Positions 43,857-53,337 are shown, numbered from the stretch's first letter. The stretch is 64,000 nt of DNA from Falsirhodobacter xinxiangensis (GCF_004959935.1 NZ_SMYN01000004.1:186001-250000); one strand, 5' to 3'. Translations and numbers: made by a program. The notes: generated by a model not told the origin, from the sequence alone.

Positions 43857-44630
43857 TCAGCCCCTGATCCAGCGCATCGCGTTCAGCGCGGCATCGGCCA
43901 GATCGCCGCTGCGGGCGACGTAATGTTCCGGCGCGGCGAAACGGCCGGTGCCGGGGGCGCGGGTCTCTGCCTCCAGCGCGTCGATCAGCCGGTTCAGGCG
44001 TCGCTGGTGCCAGCCGAGGCGGCGTTGCAGCGGATCGGTGACGATGCCGGCAAAGGTGGACAGGACCGCGATGACGAGAACCAGCGCCGCGCCCGTCGCG
44101 ATGACGGTCGCCATCGGCACGGTGGACGGAAAGGCGCCATACCACACCGCGCCCAGCGCACCGCCCAGCGGGAAGGACGCGATGGCCGCCCCTTGGGCCA
44201 TCACCGCCGCCAGCGTCGGGGCCAGCGACAGAACGCCGGGGGTCAGCGATTTGAACGCCACCGCGCCGAAGCCGACGGTGCCAAGGGTCGCCGCGATCTC
44301 GTTCGTGGCGGTGCGGGTCGCGACATAATCGCCCGTCAGCGCGGCCAGCCCAAGCGGCTCCAGCAGGTCGCGACGCAGGCGCAGGTCCAGCTCGGTCGCC
44401 AATGCGGTCTGGAACATCAGCGGGCGGGCCGTGACCCAGCGTGCGGCGCGGGGCAGGCGCATCCGGTCCAGCGTGAGCCCCGCCAACCGCTGCATGAGGA
44501 ACAGCGGCGCAAGCGAGACGTTGGCCGGGGCCTTCAGCATGTCCCAGCTCAGCGCATGACGATGCAGCCTCACGCTGCCGCGCAGGCTGAAATTGGCATC
44601 CACGAAACGGGTGACGGCGATGCGGTCCAT
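43857..44630 (-). CDS. Hypothetical membrane protein
   Basis: A 257-residue protein with no domain I recognise with confidence. Residues about 130-195 hold two or three hydrophobic segments (QGAAIASFPLGGALGAVWYG, PMATVIATGAALVLVIAVLS), flanked by long amphipathic regions. The C-terminus has RRLGWHQRRLNRLIDALEAE. It ends in MRWIRG. Adjacent to a sulfotransferase gene on the same strand, 37 bases downstream of it. Confidence 0.65.
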   Translation of the reverse strand: MDRIAVTRFVDANFSLRGSVRLHRHALSWDMLKAPANVSLAPLFLMQRLAGLTLDRMRLPRAARWVTARPLMFQTALATELDLRLRRDLLEPLGLAALTGDYVATRTATNEIAATLGTVGFGAVAFKSLTPGVLSLAPTLAAVMAQGAAIASFPLGGALGAVWYGAFPSTVPMATVIATGAALVLVIAVLSTFAGIVTDPLQRRLGWHQRRLNRLIDALEAETRAPGTGRFAAPEHYVARSGDLADAALNAMRWIRG

Positions 44631-44667
44631 AGGTGGGATGGTAGCCTTTCACGGCGCTTCGGGGAAG

Positions 44668-45600
44668 CTATGGTCGCAGACAGCGCGCCTTCAATGCGGC
44701 ATGGGTGTCGTGGACGCAGGCGATCAGCGCGGCGGGGGCGCTTTCCGGCGGCGAGACGGCGCGGGGCGGGCGAAAGCGCGGCGCGGCCTCGGCCAGTGCC
44801 GCCGGATCCGCCAGGTCCAGCGCATCGGCCAGAACCGGCAGGTGGTTGCGCGGGTCCGAGCAAAGCGCGTCCTGATCGACGAGGATGGCGTTCGATCCCG
44901 CCGTCTCCAGCACCATGCGATAGGTGTCGGCCCAATAGGACAGCCAGAACTCCGGCGTCATCGGATCGCCTTTGCGCGGGCCGCCCAAGGGGCGAAACGC
45001 TGCTGCCGGGTCGCGCTGCGATCCGGCGCGGTGCTGGCCCAGCAGCGAATGGGCATGAACGAAAGGATCGCGCAGCGGGATCACCACGGCCGCATCCGGC
45101 AGTGCGCGCCGCAGCCACGGCAGCCGCGCAAGCGAAGCGGGGTTCCCCGAGATATAGCGGGACGCCCCGGCCTTGCCCGCAACCACGCGCACCATATAGC
45201 GGCGCAGGAACGCCTCGAATTCCGGGTGGCGCTGGTCGGTCCACGGGCGGATGTGATCCTTGGCGTAATGGGCCTTCCAGAAGGCCATCCACGCCACTTC
45301 CTCGACCGGGCCGGGGGCGCCGAGGCTGCGCGCCAGATTGCCCCAAAGCATCGGTGACAGCGCAAGGGGCATATGGCGGCGGGTGGGGGCTGCGAATTCC
45401 TCCTGCCCGGTCAGGACATCCAGAAGAGTGGTCCCCGACCGCGCAAGCGAGGTGACGAGCACCGGGCGATCCGCAGCCGGGGGCGCGATCCGCTGCCTGT
45501 CCTCGGATCGGGGCGGCCCGCCCGCGCGTCTGGGAAACAGGGCGAGCCAGGGCGTGATCGTTTCGTTGATGGCGGCCCGCGCGGCGGTGCGGGCCGTCAC
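44668..45600 (-). CDS. Sulfotransferase family protein
   Basis: A 310-residue protein with the PAPS 5'-phosphosulfate loop SLARSGTTLL and a downstream IPLRDPFVHAHSLL segment matching the 3'-phosphate site, so a sulfotransferase is likely. Starts with GTG 45600, overlapping the TGA of the small upstream gene (GTGA). Acceptor unknown, perhaps a surface glycan. The pairing with the AYVGPGA small protein resembles polysaccharide loci. Confidence 0.8.
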   Translation of the reverse strand: MTARTAARAAINETITPWLALFPRRAGGPPRSEDRQRIAPPAADRPVLVTSLARSGTTLLDVLTGQEEFAAPTRRHMPLALSPMLWGNLARSLGAPGPVEEVAWMAFWKAHYAKDHIRPWTDQRHPEFEAFLRRYMVRVVAGKAGASRYISGNPASLARLPWLRRALPDAAVVIPLRDPFVHAHSLLGQHRAGSQRDPAAAFRPLGGPRKGDPMTPEFWLSYWADTYRMVLETAGSNAILVDQDALCSDPRNHLPVLADALDLADPAALAEAAPRFRPPRAVSPPESAPAALIACVHDTHAALKARCLRP

Positions 45601-45797
45601 CCCCGACGGTCCTTGGCCTCCGCGACCCGCCGTGCCGCAAGGCCGCCGATCGCAGTAACAAGGGCGGCCAGCCCCAAGGCCACCACCCCAAGCGTGGGCA
45701 GCGCACCGGGCCCGACATAGGCCGAAGCGGCTTCCGGCATGATGATGAAGGCAAAGGTGGCGGCGCAGATGCACGCCGAAAGGGTTTTGCCGGTCAC
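45597..45797 (-). CDS. Tiny AYVGPGA membrane protein
   Basis: A 66-residue protein from GTG 45797 (AAAGGA eight bases upstream) with a signal-like N-terminus ending AASAYVGPGA, then a hydrophobic helix (GVVALGLAALVTAIGGLA) and the basic tail RRVAEAKDRRG. Such tiny AYVGPG proteins occur beside surface-polysaccharide genes. It is coupled to the sulfotransferase by a four-base overlap. Confidence 0.65.
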   Translation of the reverse strand: MTGKTLSACICAATFAFIIMPEAASAYVGPGALPTLGVVALGLAALVTAIGGLAARRVAEAKDRRG

Positions 45798-46021
45798 GGA
45801 TATTCCTTTCGCAGTCTGGGGCCGGCATCCGCCGGTTGCGGGGCGAGGATATTGCCACCTTTGCGCGTTTCCCATGCGCGGAGCTTCGCTTGGCGAACCG
45901 CCGCGTGAACCGGCTGAAAGGGTCGGCGAGAACTGGCCGAACGGGCGCGACAATGATGCACGTGCGGCTCCGGGAACCGAGGACGCCGTGCTGACATTTC
46001 CTTTGTGACGGAAGGACGATC

Positions 46022-46726
46022 ATGGCCCAGACGAGCATCCCCTATTGCGGCGCGCCGCCCGCGCCTTCGGAGTTGGCATCCGCATGGAATACCGGCCCGC
46101 TGCTGCTGGCGGCGCTGGGCATCGCGGCGCTTTGCACCTTTCGGGTTAACGGCTCTCGGGCCGCGTGGATCGCAGGGGTCGCGGTGCTGGCGGTCAGCTT
46201 CGTCTCGCCGCTTTGCGCGCTGGCCAGTGCGCTTTTCTCGGCGCGGGTGCTGCATCACGTGCTGATCGTGGCGGTGGCGGCGCCGCTTCTGGTTTCGGGG
46301 GCGGGTGTTCGGATCGGGCAGGGCAGCCTCGCCTTTCTGGCGCATATGGCGGCGGTCTGGGCATGGCACATGCCCGCGCCCTATGCCGCCGCGCTGGGCA
46401 GCGATGCCGTCTATTGGATGATGGAGGCGACGCTGCTGGGCACCGCCGTCTGGCTGTGGTCGGCGATGATGGCGCGGCCGGGGCAGGGGGCGGTTCTGGC
46501 GCTCGGCACGCTTTTGCAGATGGGGATGCTGGGCGCGCTTCTGACCTTTGCCGGGCGCGTGCTTCACCCGTTTCACGCGTTGACGACCGCGCCTTACGGC
46601 ATCGATCCGCTGGAGGATCAGCAGCTTGCGGGCCTTCTGATGTGGGCTCCTGCGGCGCTGCCCTATCTGGGGTTCGCGATCCATGGCGTGCTGACCCGCG
46701 TTCTGCCGCGCGCGGGCCACGCATGA
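46022..46726 (+). CDS. ctaG: Cytochrome c oxidase assembly factor (caa3 CtaG type)
   Basis: A 234-residue membrane protein with about seven helices and the family segments HMAAVWAWHMPAPY and DPLEDQQLAGLLMWAPAALP. Proposed to help copper insertion or assembly of the oxidase encoded downstream. Overlaps the next gene by ATGA. Confidence 0.88.
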   Translation: MAQTSIPYCGAPPAPSELASAWNTGPLLLAALGIAALCTFRVNGSRAAWIAGVAVLAVSFVSPLCALASALFSARVLHHVLIVAVAAPLLVSGAGVRIGQGSLAFLAHMAAVWAWHMPAPYAAALGSDAVYWMMEATLLGTAVWLWSAMMARPGQGAVLALGTLLQMGMLGALLTFAGRVLHPFHALTTAPYGIDPLEDQQLAGLLMWAPAALPYLGFAIHGVLTRVLPRAGHA

Positions 46727-47217
46727 TCGCGCTGCTCAAGGCCGTCCACATCGCCGCCATCGCCGTCTGGAGCGCGGGCCTTCTGGCGCTGCCCTCGCTT
46801 TATATCCAACGCCGCCATGTCCGCAGCGACGACGAATTGCACCGACTGCAGGAGATGGTGCGCTTCGCCTATATCGCCATCGTCTCGCCCTTCGCGTTCG
46901 TGGCGGTGGCGTCGGGCATCGCGCTGATCTTTGCGCGCGAGGTGTTCGCGCCGTGGTTCGCGGCCAAGCTGGCGCTGGTCGCGGTGATGACCTTCGTCCA
47001 TGTGCTGACCGGACTCGTCGTGATCCGGCTGTTCCGCAAGGGCGAACGCTATCCCGGCTGGCGGTTCGTGACGGTCACGCTGGCGACGGGGGCGATCGTG
47101 ACGGGCATCCTGTGGCTGGTGCTGGCCAAACCCCAGATGCCCATCGCGCCGGACCTGTTCCGCCCCGGCGCGCTGCCCGACCTGGTGGTGCGCATCAATC
47201 CTTGGGCGACACCATGA
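46723..47217 (+). CDS. CopD/HemJ-like membrane protein
   Basis: A 164-residue protein with four helices (LLKAVHIAAIAVWSAGLLAL at the N-terminus, with a conserved His). It resembles the CopD or HemJ (UPF0093) family, and may handle copper or haem for the oxidase. ATG 46723 overlaps the ctaG stop. The 3' end overlaps the opposite-strand DUF2231 gene by 23 bases. Confidence 0.8.
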   Translation: MIALLKAVHIAAIAVWSAGLLALPSLYIQRRHVRSDDELHRLQEMVRFAYIAIVSPFAFVAVASGIALIFAREVFAPWFAAKLALVAVMTFVHVLTGLVVIRLFRKGERYPGWRFVTVTLATGAIVTGILWLVLAKPQMPIAPDLFRPGALPDLVVRINPWATP

Positions 47218-47722
47218 GGCCGATGCCGTGATCGAAGATCAGCTTGCCCCCATGCCAGCCCGCAATGCCCGTCAGGACGACGCCGACGACCGAAAGCGCC
47301 AGCCCCTGCGGCAGCACCGCCTCGGGGAAGGCCAGCCGCAGGCCCCAGTTCGCACCGGCGACCGACACCAGCGCCATCCCGGCGATGCCATGCGCCCAGC
47401 TTGCGGCCCGGGCGCGGATGCCGGGCACGGCCAGCAGTTCGACCGTGCCGACCAGCGCCGCGCCGATCCCGGCAAAGAAGGCCAGCCCCGAAGACCACAG
47501 CCCGGTGCGCACCCAGAACGGGTCCGCGTCCCACCAGTAAAGGATGTCGATGCCCAGCGTGCAGATCATCAGCGCGATCGGAAAATGGACGGCCATCGCA
47601 TGCAGCGGATGACCCGCGACAGCGATGAAGCTGTCGGTCGCCTTTTCCTCGACCTTCGCGATGACGGGGTTCTGTTCGCTGCCATGCGTTTCGTCGGCGA
47701 TATGTTCGTCGGTTTCCTTCAT
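47195..47722 (-). CDS. DUF2231 membrane protein
   Basis: A 175-residue protein: hydrophilic N-terminus, then VAGHPLHAMAVHFPIALMIC and four helices typical of DUF2231. Function unknown; these genes are common beside terminal oxidases. It sits opposite the flanking genes, overlapping CopD-like at one end and the coxB start at the other, so its promoter lies within coxB. Confidence 0.83.
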   Translation of the reverse strand: MKETDEHIADETHGSEQNPVIAKVEEKATDSFIAVAGHPLHAMAVHFPIALMICTLGIDILYWWDADPFWVRTGLWSSGLAFFAGIGAALVGTVELLAVPGIRARAASWAHGIAGMALVSVAGANWGLRLAFPEAVLPQGLALSVVGVVLTGIAGWHGGKLIFDHGIGLMVSPKD

Positions 47723-48364
47723 GCCCCGACAAGACGTCTGGGGCTGGCCGGGTTCCCGATCCTTTTCGCCGCAGGCTGCGATCGCGATCTGTCCGTGCTG
47801 TCGCCGGCAGGTCCGGCGGCGCAGGGGATCGCGACGCTGTGGTGGTGGATGTTCTGGGGCGGGGCGGCGATCTTTGCGCTGATGCTGGCGCTGTTCCTGT
47901 GGCTGCTGTTGCGCCCGGCGGCGGGTCGGGGCATCCCGGCGCGGTGGTGGATCGTGGGCGGCGGGCTGGTGTTTCCGCTGCCCGTGCTGGCCGCGCTGAC
48001 CGGGGCGGCGCTTTGGCTGGGCGAGGGCACGCTGGGCGGCACGGCATCCACCCAGATCGAGGCCGAGGCCCGCATGTGGCAATGGACCTTCCGCTACCCC
48101 GACGGGTCCGAGACGACCGACGTGCTGCACCTGCCCGCCGGCCGGGATGTGGAGATCGTCGTGACCAGCCCCGACGTGATCCACAGCTTCTGGATTCCGC
48201 GCCTTGGCGGCAAGATCGACGCGATACCCGGCCATGCGAACCGGATCGTGCTGCGCGCCGACGCCCCCGGCGAATATGGCGGTGTCTGCGCCGAATATTG
48301 CGGAACGGGGCATGTGGATATGAGTTTCACCGCCGTAGCAAGCGACGATTGGGGGCGCGAATGA
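47702..48364 (+). CDS. coxB: Cytochrome c oxidase subunit II
   Basis: A 220-residue subunit. Lipoprotein-like start (LGLAGFPILFAAGC), two membrane helices, and a CuA domain with HSFWIP and the CAEYCGTGHVDM motif, which holds the two-copper ligands. No haem c domain. The start is uncertain: ATG 47702 or 47684. It overlaps the coxA start (ATGA). Confidence 0.85.
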   Translation: MFVGFLHAPTRRLGLAGFPILFAAGCDRDLSVLSPAGPAAQGIATLWWWMFWGGAAIFALMLALFLWLLLRPAAGRGIPARWWIVGGGLVFPLPVLAALTGAALWLGEGTLGGTASTQIEAEARMWQWTFRYPDGSETTDVLHLPAGRDVEIVVTSPDVIHSFWIPRLGGKIDAIPGHANRIVLRADAPGEYGGVCAEYCGTGHVDMSFTAVASDDWGRE

Positions 48365-50712
48365 CCCCCATCCGCCGCCACAAGGAACTTGACCGCATCT
48401 GGCGCACGGCCCCCGGCTGGGGCCGCCTTGCCGCCGTGAACCATACCGTGATCGGCAAGCGGTTCATGCTGACCGCGCTGGTGTTCTTTGCCATCGGCGG
48501 GCTGCTGGCGATGCTGATCCGCATCCAGCTTGCCTCGCGCCAAAGCGAGTTCATGGAGCCGGGGACCTATGCCCAGGTCTTCACCATGCATGGCACGATC
48601 ATGATGTTCCTGTTCGCCATCCCCTTTTTCGAGGGGCTGGCGATGTATCTGCTGCCCAAGATGCTTGGGGCGCGGGACATGGCGTTCCCGCGCCTGTCCG
48701 CATATGGCTACTGGTGCTACCTTTTAGGCGGGTCGATCCTGATCGTCGCGCTGCTGATGGGGGCCGCGCCGGATGCGGGCTGGTTCATGTATGCGCCGCT
48801 GTCATCCGCGACCTACAGCCCCGGCATCAACGCCGATGTCTGGCTGCTGGGGATCACCTTCGTCGAAATCTCGGCCCTGTCGGCGGCGGTGGAGATGCTG
48901 GTGTCAATCCTGATGCTGCGCGCCGGGGGGATGTCGCTGGACCGGATGCCGATCTTCGGCTGGTATATGCTGGTCGTCGCGGGGATGATGCTGGTGGGGT
49001 TCCCGCCGCTGATCCTCGGGTCCTTGCTGCTGGAGGCCGAGCGCGCCTTTGGCCTTCCGTTCTTCGATCCGACGCGCGGGGGCGATCCGCTTCTGTGGCA
49101 GCACCTGTTCTGGCTGTTCGGCCACCCAGAGGTCTATATCATCTTCCTGCCCGCCGCCGGGGTGCTCTCCACCATCATCCCGGTCTTTTCGCGCCACCGT
49201 CTGGTCGGATACCGCGCCATCGTGGCGGCGATCGTGGCGATGGGGTTCCTCAGCTTCGGGCTGTGGGTTCACCATATGTATGCGACGGGGATACCGCATC
49301 TGTCGTTGTCGTTCTTTTCGATCGCCAGCGCCTTGGTGGCAGTGCCGACGGCGGTGCAGATATTCTCGTGGCTGGCAACGATGGCGGCGGGGCGGCCGCG
49401 CTTTTCCATCCCGATGCTGCATGTGTTCGGGTTCATGTTCGTCTTCGTCTGCGGCGGGCTTTCGGGCGTGATGCTGGCGATGGTGCCGTTCGATCTGCAG
49501 GCGCATGACACGCATTTCGTGGTGGCGCATCTGCATTACGTCCTGGTCGGCGGTTTCGTCTTCCCGATGATGGCGGCGGCCTATTACTGGCTGCCGCACA
49601 TGACCGGGCGCCAGCCGGTGCAGCAGCTGTCCCACGCGGCGTTCTGGACGATCTTCGTCGGGTTCAACCTGACCTTTCTGGGAATGCACCTGACGGGGCT
49701 TCTGGGGATGACGCGGCGCGTCCACAGCTATGACGATCCGTGGTGGGAGGTGCTGAACTTCATCTCGTCCATGGGCGGGTTCGTGACGACCATCGGCTTT
49801 GCGCTGCTGGCGCTGGATCTGGTGCTGCTGATGCTGTTCGGGCGGCCGTTCCGGCGCGATCCGTGGCGAGCTGGCACGCTGGAATGGGCGATGCCGACGC
49901 CGCCGCCCAGTTATAACTTTGCCTCGGTCCCGATGGGCGACATAGACGGGCCGTCGCTGGCGGCGGGCAAGGGCCTGCTGGCCACCCCGCGCGGAGAGAT
50001 GGAGACACTGGGCGTCGATCCCCTGTCGGGTCGGCCAGAGCAGATCGTGATCCTGCCGAAGCCGACCTTCCTGCCGCTGCTGACCGCGCTGGCCACCGGC
50101 GGGGTGTTCCTGAGCCTGCTGTTCAAGGCGTATCTGCTGGCCCCGGTCTTTGCGGTGGCGGTGGTGGCGCTGTTCCTGCGCTGGACCGCGGCCATGCCCG
50201 CGCCTGCGGTTCTGGATGCGGGGCAGGGGCTGATGCTGCCGAACCACCGCGCGGCGCGGATGCCCCCTTCGCTTCTGGCGATGCGGTTCATCATCGCGGC
50301 GGATGCGACGGCCTTCGCCTCGCTGGTGTTCGGGGCGGGGTTCCTGGCGATCTCGGCCCCCGGCTGGCCCCCGGCGGAATGGCCGGGCTTCGGCTGGCCC
50401 GCCTGGGTGGCGGTGGTCGGGGGGCTGGTGGCGCTGGCGCTTCCGGGGCGGGCGCTGGTTCCGCAACTGGTGACGGTGGCCGCGTTCACCGCGATCCTTT
50501 GGCGGATGGAGGGCGTGCAGGATCATGCCGCCCCTGCCGCGCTGGCGGCGCTGGCGACATGGGGGGCGGTTCATGCGGCCATCGGCGTTCTGCTGGCGGG
50601 ATGGGGGGATCGCCGCATCTCTGCCCAATGGCAGCGCTATGCCGCGCTGGTCACCGTCGTCGCGGCGACGTTCCCGGCGCTGCTGCGCCTTCTGGCCGAG
50701 GGTGCGGCATGA
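48361..50712 (+). CDS. coxA: Cytochrome c oxidase subunit I with extended C-terminal membrane domain
   Basis: A 783-residue subunit. The catalytic core (about 1-530) has the CuB and Glu site GHPEVYIIFLP, WVHHMYATG, and haem ligands in DTHFVVAHLHYVLVGG; RDMAFPRL supplies the D-channel Asp. After a hydrophilic linker a C-terminal part (about 570-783) adds five or six more helices. The window has no separate subunit III, so the extension may stand in for it (COX1-COX3 fusion), though sequence identity with COX3 is not obvious. Confidence 0.88.
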   Translation: MTPIRRHKELDRIWRTAPGWGRLAAVNHTVIGKRFMLTALVFFAIGGLLAMLIRIQLASRQSEFMEPGTYAQVFTMHGTIMMFLFAIPFFEGLAMYLLPKMLGARDMAFPRLSAYGYWCYLLGGSILIVALLMGAAPDAGWFMYAPLSSATYSPGINADVWLLGITFVEISALSAAVEMLVSILMLRAGGMSLDRMPIFGWYMLVVAGMMLVGFPPLILGSLLLEAERAFGLPFFDPTRGGDPLLWQHLFWLFGHPEVYIIFLPAAGVLSTIIPVFSRHRLVGYRAIVAAIVAMGFLSFGLWVHHMYATGIPHLSLSFFSIASALVAVPTAVQIFSWLATMAAGRPRFSIPMLHVFGFMFVFVCGGLSGVMLAMVPFDLQAHDTHFVVAHLHYVLVGGFVFPMMAAAYYWLPHMTGRQPVQQLSHAAFWTIFVGFNLTFLGMHLTGLLGMTRRVHSYDDPWWEVLNFISSMGGFVTTIGFALLALDLVLLMLFGRPFRRDPWRAGTLEWAMPTPPPSYNFASVPMGDIDGPSLAAGKGLLATPRGEMETLGVDPLSGRPEQIVILPKPTFLPLLTALATGGVFLSLLFKAYLLAPVFAVAVVALFLRWTAAMPAPAVLDAGQGLMLPNHRAARMPPSLLAMRFIIAADATAFASLVFGAGFLAISAPGWPPAEWPGFGWPAWVAVVGGLVALALPGRALVPQLVTVAAFTAILWRMEGVQDHAAPAALAALATWGAVHAAIGVLLAGWGDRRISAQWQRYAALVTVVAATFPALLRLLAEGAA

Positions 50713-50993
50713 GGCGTCTGGTCCTTCTGATTGCGGGCTTCGTCATCTGGTCGGCAGCCTTCCTTGCCGTCTATGCCGTGCAGGCGACGGGCTGCGCGAT
50801 CGGGATGGAGGCGGGGTTGCTGCGCGGGCTGCTGATCCTGTGCGTCGCGGTCGGGTTGGTGGCGGGGGCGATCCCGCTATGGCTGGCGCGGCGAGGCGGG
50901 GTTTTGGGGCAAAGCGCGGCCATCGCCGCAGCCGCCGCGATGGCATCGACGTTGCTGACACTTTCCGGTGTGTTCTGGCTTGGCCCCTGCTGA
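50709..50993 (+). CDS. Small membrane protein of the oxidase cluster
   Basis: A 94-residue protein with three hydrophobic helices (LVLLIAGFVIWSAAFLAVYA; LLRGLLILCVAVGLVAGAIP; AAIAAAAAMASTLLTLSGVF). The ATG overlaps the coxA stop. Possibly a small subunit or assembly factor; no family recognised. Confidence 0.65.
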   Translation: MRRLVLLIAGFVIWSAAFLAVYAVQATGCAIGMEAGLLRGLLILCVAVGLVAGAIPLWLARRGGVLGQSAAIAAAAAMASTLLTLSGVFWLGPC

Positions 50994-51050
50994 TCCGGGA
51001 ACGCTTGGGCGGGCCGCTGGTTGACATCGGCAATCCAAGGAGCCGCCGCC

Positions 51051-53315
51051 ATGAAGGACACCCCGGAACGCGAACAGGACCCCACGACCCCGTTCTATGA
51101 CCACCCGACCGGGGGCTGGGGGTCGATCAAGAGCGTGCTGCGCCATATGGGCACCGGCCACGCCTCGCCCCCCGGCGTGCTGGAGACGCTGTGGCGGCAG
51201 AACAAGCCAAAGGGGCATATGTGCACCTCTTGCGCATGGGCCAAGCCGCCGAACCCGCATCTGGCCGAGTTCTGCGAGAACGGGGCCAAAGCCACGATTT
51301 GGGACCTGACCCGCGACCGCTGCGGCCCGGATTTCTTTGCCGCGCACAGCGTGACGGAACTGAGGACTTGGAACGACCACGATCTGGAGGCGGTGGGGCG
51401 GCTGACCCATCCGATGCGCTACGATGCCGCTACCGACCGCTATGTGCAGACGACATGGGACGAGGCTTTCGCCGCCATCGGCGCGAAGCTGCGGGGGCTG
51501 GAGCCGAGATCGACGGTCTTCTATGCCTCGGGCCGGGCCAGTCTGGAGACCTCCTATCTCTATGCCCTGTTCGCGCGGGTCTATGGCCACAACAACCTGC
51601 CCGACAGTTCAAACATGTGCCACGAGACGACCAGCGTGGCACTGAAGAAGACCATCGGATCGCCCGTCGGCACCTGCGTTCTGGACGATTTCGAGCATTG
51701 CGACATGCTGCTGTTCTTTGGCCAGAACACCGGATCGAACAGCCCGCGTTTCCTGCATCCGCTGCAACAGGCTGCCAAGCGTGGCTGCCGGATCGTGACC
51801 TTCAATCCGGTGCGCGAACGCGGGCTGCTGGAATTCGCGAACCCGCAAAGCCCGGCGCAGATGCTGACCGGCGGTTCGACGAAGATCTCGGACATCTATC
51901 TGCAACTGCGGCCCGGCGGCGACATCGCGGCCATCGCGGGGCTGTGCAAGCATCTGCTTGCGTTGGGGGCGGTCGATCGCGGCTTCATCGACGCCCATTG
52001 CACTGACTTCGACGCCTTCGCCGCGCGGATGGACGCGCTGACATGGGAGGAGATCGAAGCGCAGTCCGGCCTTCCCCGCGCCGATCTGGTCGAAGTGGCC
52101 GAAATCTATGCCAGCGCAAAGAACGTCATCGGCGTCTATGGCATGGGCCTGACCCAGCACGTGCATGGCAGCCAGAGCATCGGAATGCTGGTGAACCTGT
52201 TGCTCATGCGCGGCAATATCGGGCGCAAGGGCGCGGGCATCTGCCCGGTGCGCGGCCATTCCAACGTGCAGGGGCAGCGCACGGTCGGCATGTCGGAAAA
52301 GCCGGAACTGGTGCCGCTGGATCGTCTGGCAGAGCAGTTCGACTTTGCCCCGCCGCGCGATACCGGGATGACCACGGTAGAGGTGGTGCGGGGCGTGATC
52401 GACGGGACGGTGCGGGGTTTCGTCAGCCTTGGCGGCAATTTCGCCCGCGCGATCCCGGATCAGGGCCGCGCCGATCCGGCATGGGCGGGGCTGGAGCTGA
52501 ATGTCCAGATCGCGACCAAGCTGAACCGTTCGCACACGCTGGTCGGCGACGGCGCATGGCTTCTGCCCTGCCTTGTCCGCGCCGAGGAGGATATGCAGGT
52601 CAGCGGCCCGCAGGCGGTCACGATGGAGGACAGCCTGAGCCATATCCACGGATCGGTGGGCAAACGCCCCGCGGCCTCGCCGCATCTGCTGTCCGAGGTG
52701 GCCATCGTCGCAGGGCTGGCCAAGGCGACCCTGCCGCGCAATCCAAAGCTGCGGTGGGACGATTGGCAGGCCGATTACGCCCGCATCCGCGACCTGATCG
52801 AGGCGACCTATCCCGACCAGTTCGCCCGGTTCAACGACCGCATGTTCGACGCGGGCGGATTCTATCGCGGCAATTCGGCGCGGGTCCGGGATTGGAAAAC
52901 CGAAAGCGGCAAGGCAGAGTTCACGGTGCCGGACACGCTGTCTGCACTGGGCGATGGGCCGGAGGGAGCGCTGACGTTGATGACGCTGCGGTCGAACGAT
53001 CAGTTCAACACGACGATCTATGGCTATCGCGACCGGCTGCGGGGGCTGGAGGGCGACCGGATGATCGTGCTGATGTCCCCGGCAGAGATCGCGCGGGCAG
53101 GTCTGCACGAAGGGCAGCGCGTGACGCTGGTCTCGGCAGCCGATGACGGGCAGGAGCGCCGGGTGCCGGGATTCGCCGTCACGCCCTACGATCTGCCGAT
53201 GGGATGCGTCGCCGCCTATTATCCCGAAGCGAACCCGCTGGTCCCGCTGGACCTGCACGATCTGGCATCGAAGACCCCAGCCTTCAAAGGCGCACCGATT
53301 CGGGTGGAGGGGTGA
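51051..53315 (+). CDS. FdhF/YdeP family molybdopterin oxidoreductase
   Basis: A 754-residue protein of the formate-dehydrogenase-alpha-like YdeP group. Near the N-terminus KGHMCTSCAWAKP offers only a CxxC pair. Molybdopterin-binding segments are FYASGRASLETSY, FFGQNTGSNSPRF and GVYGMGLTQHVHGSQ; a C-terminal dinucleotide-binding domain follows (LRSNDQFNTTIYGYRDRLRG). YdeP is linked to acid resistance in E. coli; the reaction is unproven. AAGGAG precedes ATG 51051. No Tat signal, so probably cytoplasmic. Confidence 0.88.
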   Translation: MKDTPEREQDPTTPFYDHPTGGWGSIKSVLRHMGTGHASPPGVLETLWRQNKPKGHMCTSCAWAKPPNPHLAEFCENGAKATIWDLTRDRCGPDFFAAHSVTELRTWNDHDLEAVGRLTHPMRYDAATDRYVQTTWDEAFAAIGAKLRGLEPRSTVFYASGRASLETSYLYALFARVYGHNNLPDSSNMCHETTSVALKKTIGSPVGTCVLDDFEHCDMLLFFGQNTGSNSPRFLHPLQQAAKRGCRIVTFNPVRERGLLEFANPQSPAQMLTGGSTKISDIYLQLRPGGDIAAIAGLCKHLLALGAVDRGFIDAHCTDFDAFAARMDALTWEEIEAQSGLPRADLVEVAEIYASAKNVIGVYGMGLTQHVHGSQSIGMLVNLLLMRGNIGRKGAGICPVRGHSNVQGQRTVGMSEKPELVPLDRLAEQFDFAPPRDTGMTTVEVVRGVIDGTVRGFVSLGGNFARAIPDQGRADPAWAGLELNVQIATKLNRSHTLVGDGAWLLPCLVRAEEDMQVSGPQAVTMEDSLSHIHGSVGKRPAASPHLLSEVAIVAGLAKATLPRNPKLRWDDWQADYARIRDLIEATYPDQFARFNDRMFDAGGFYRGNSARVRDWKTESGKAEFTVPDTLSALGDGPEGALTLMTLRSNDQFNTTIYGYRDRLRGLEGDRMIVLMSPAEIARAGLHEGQRVTLVSAADDGQERRVPGFAVTPYDLPMGCVAAYYPEANPLVPLDLHDLASKTPAFKGAPIRVEG

Positions 53316-53337
53316 GAGGCTGGACATCGACCCAAAC

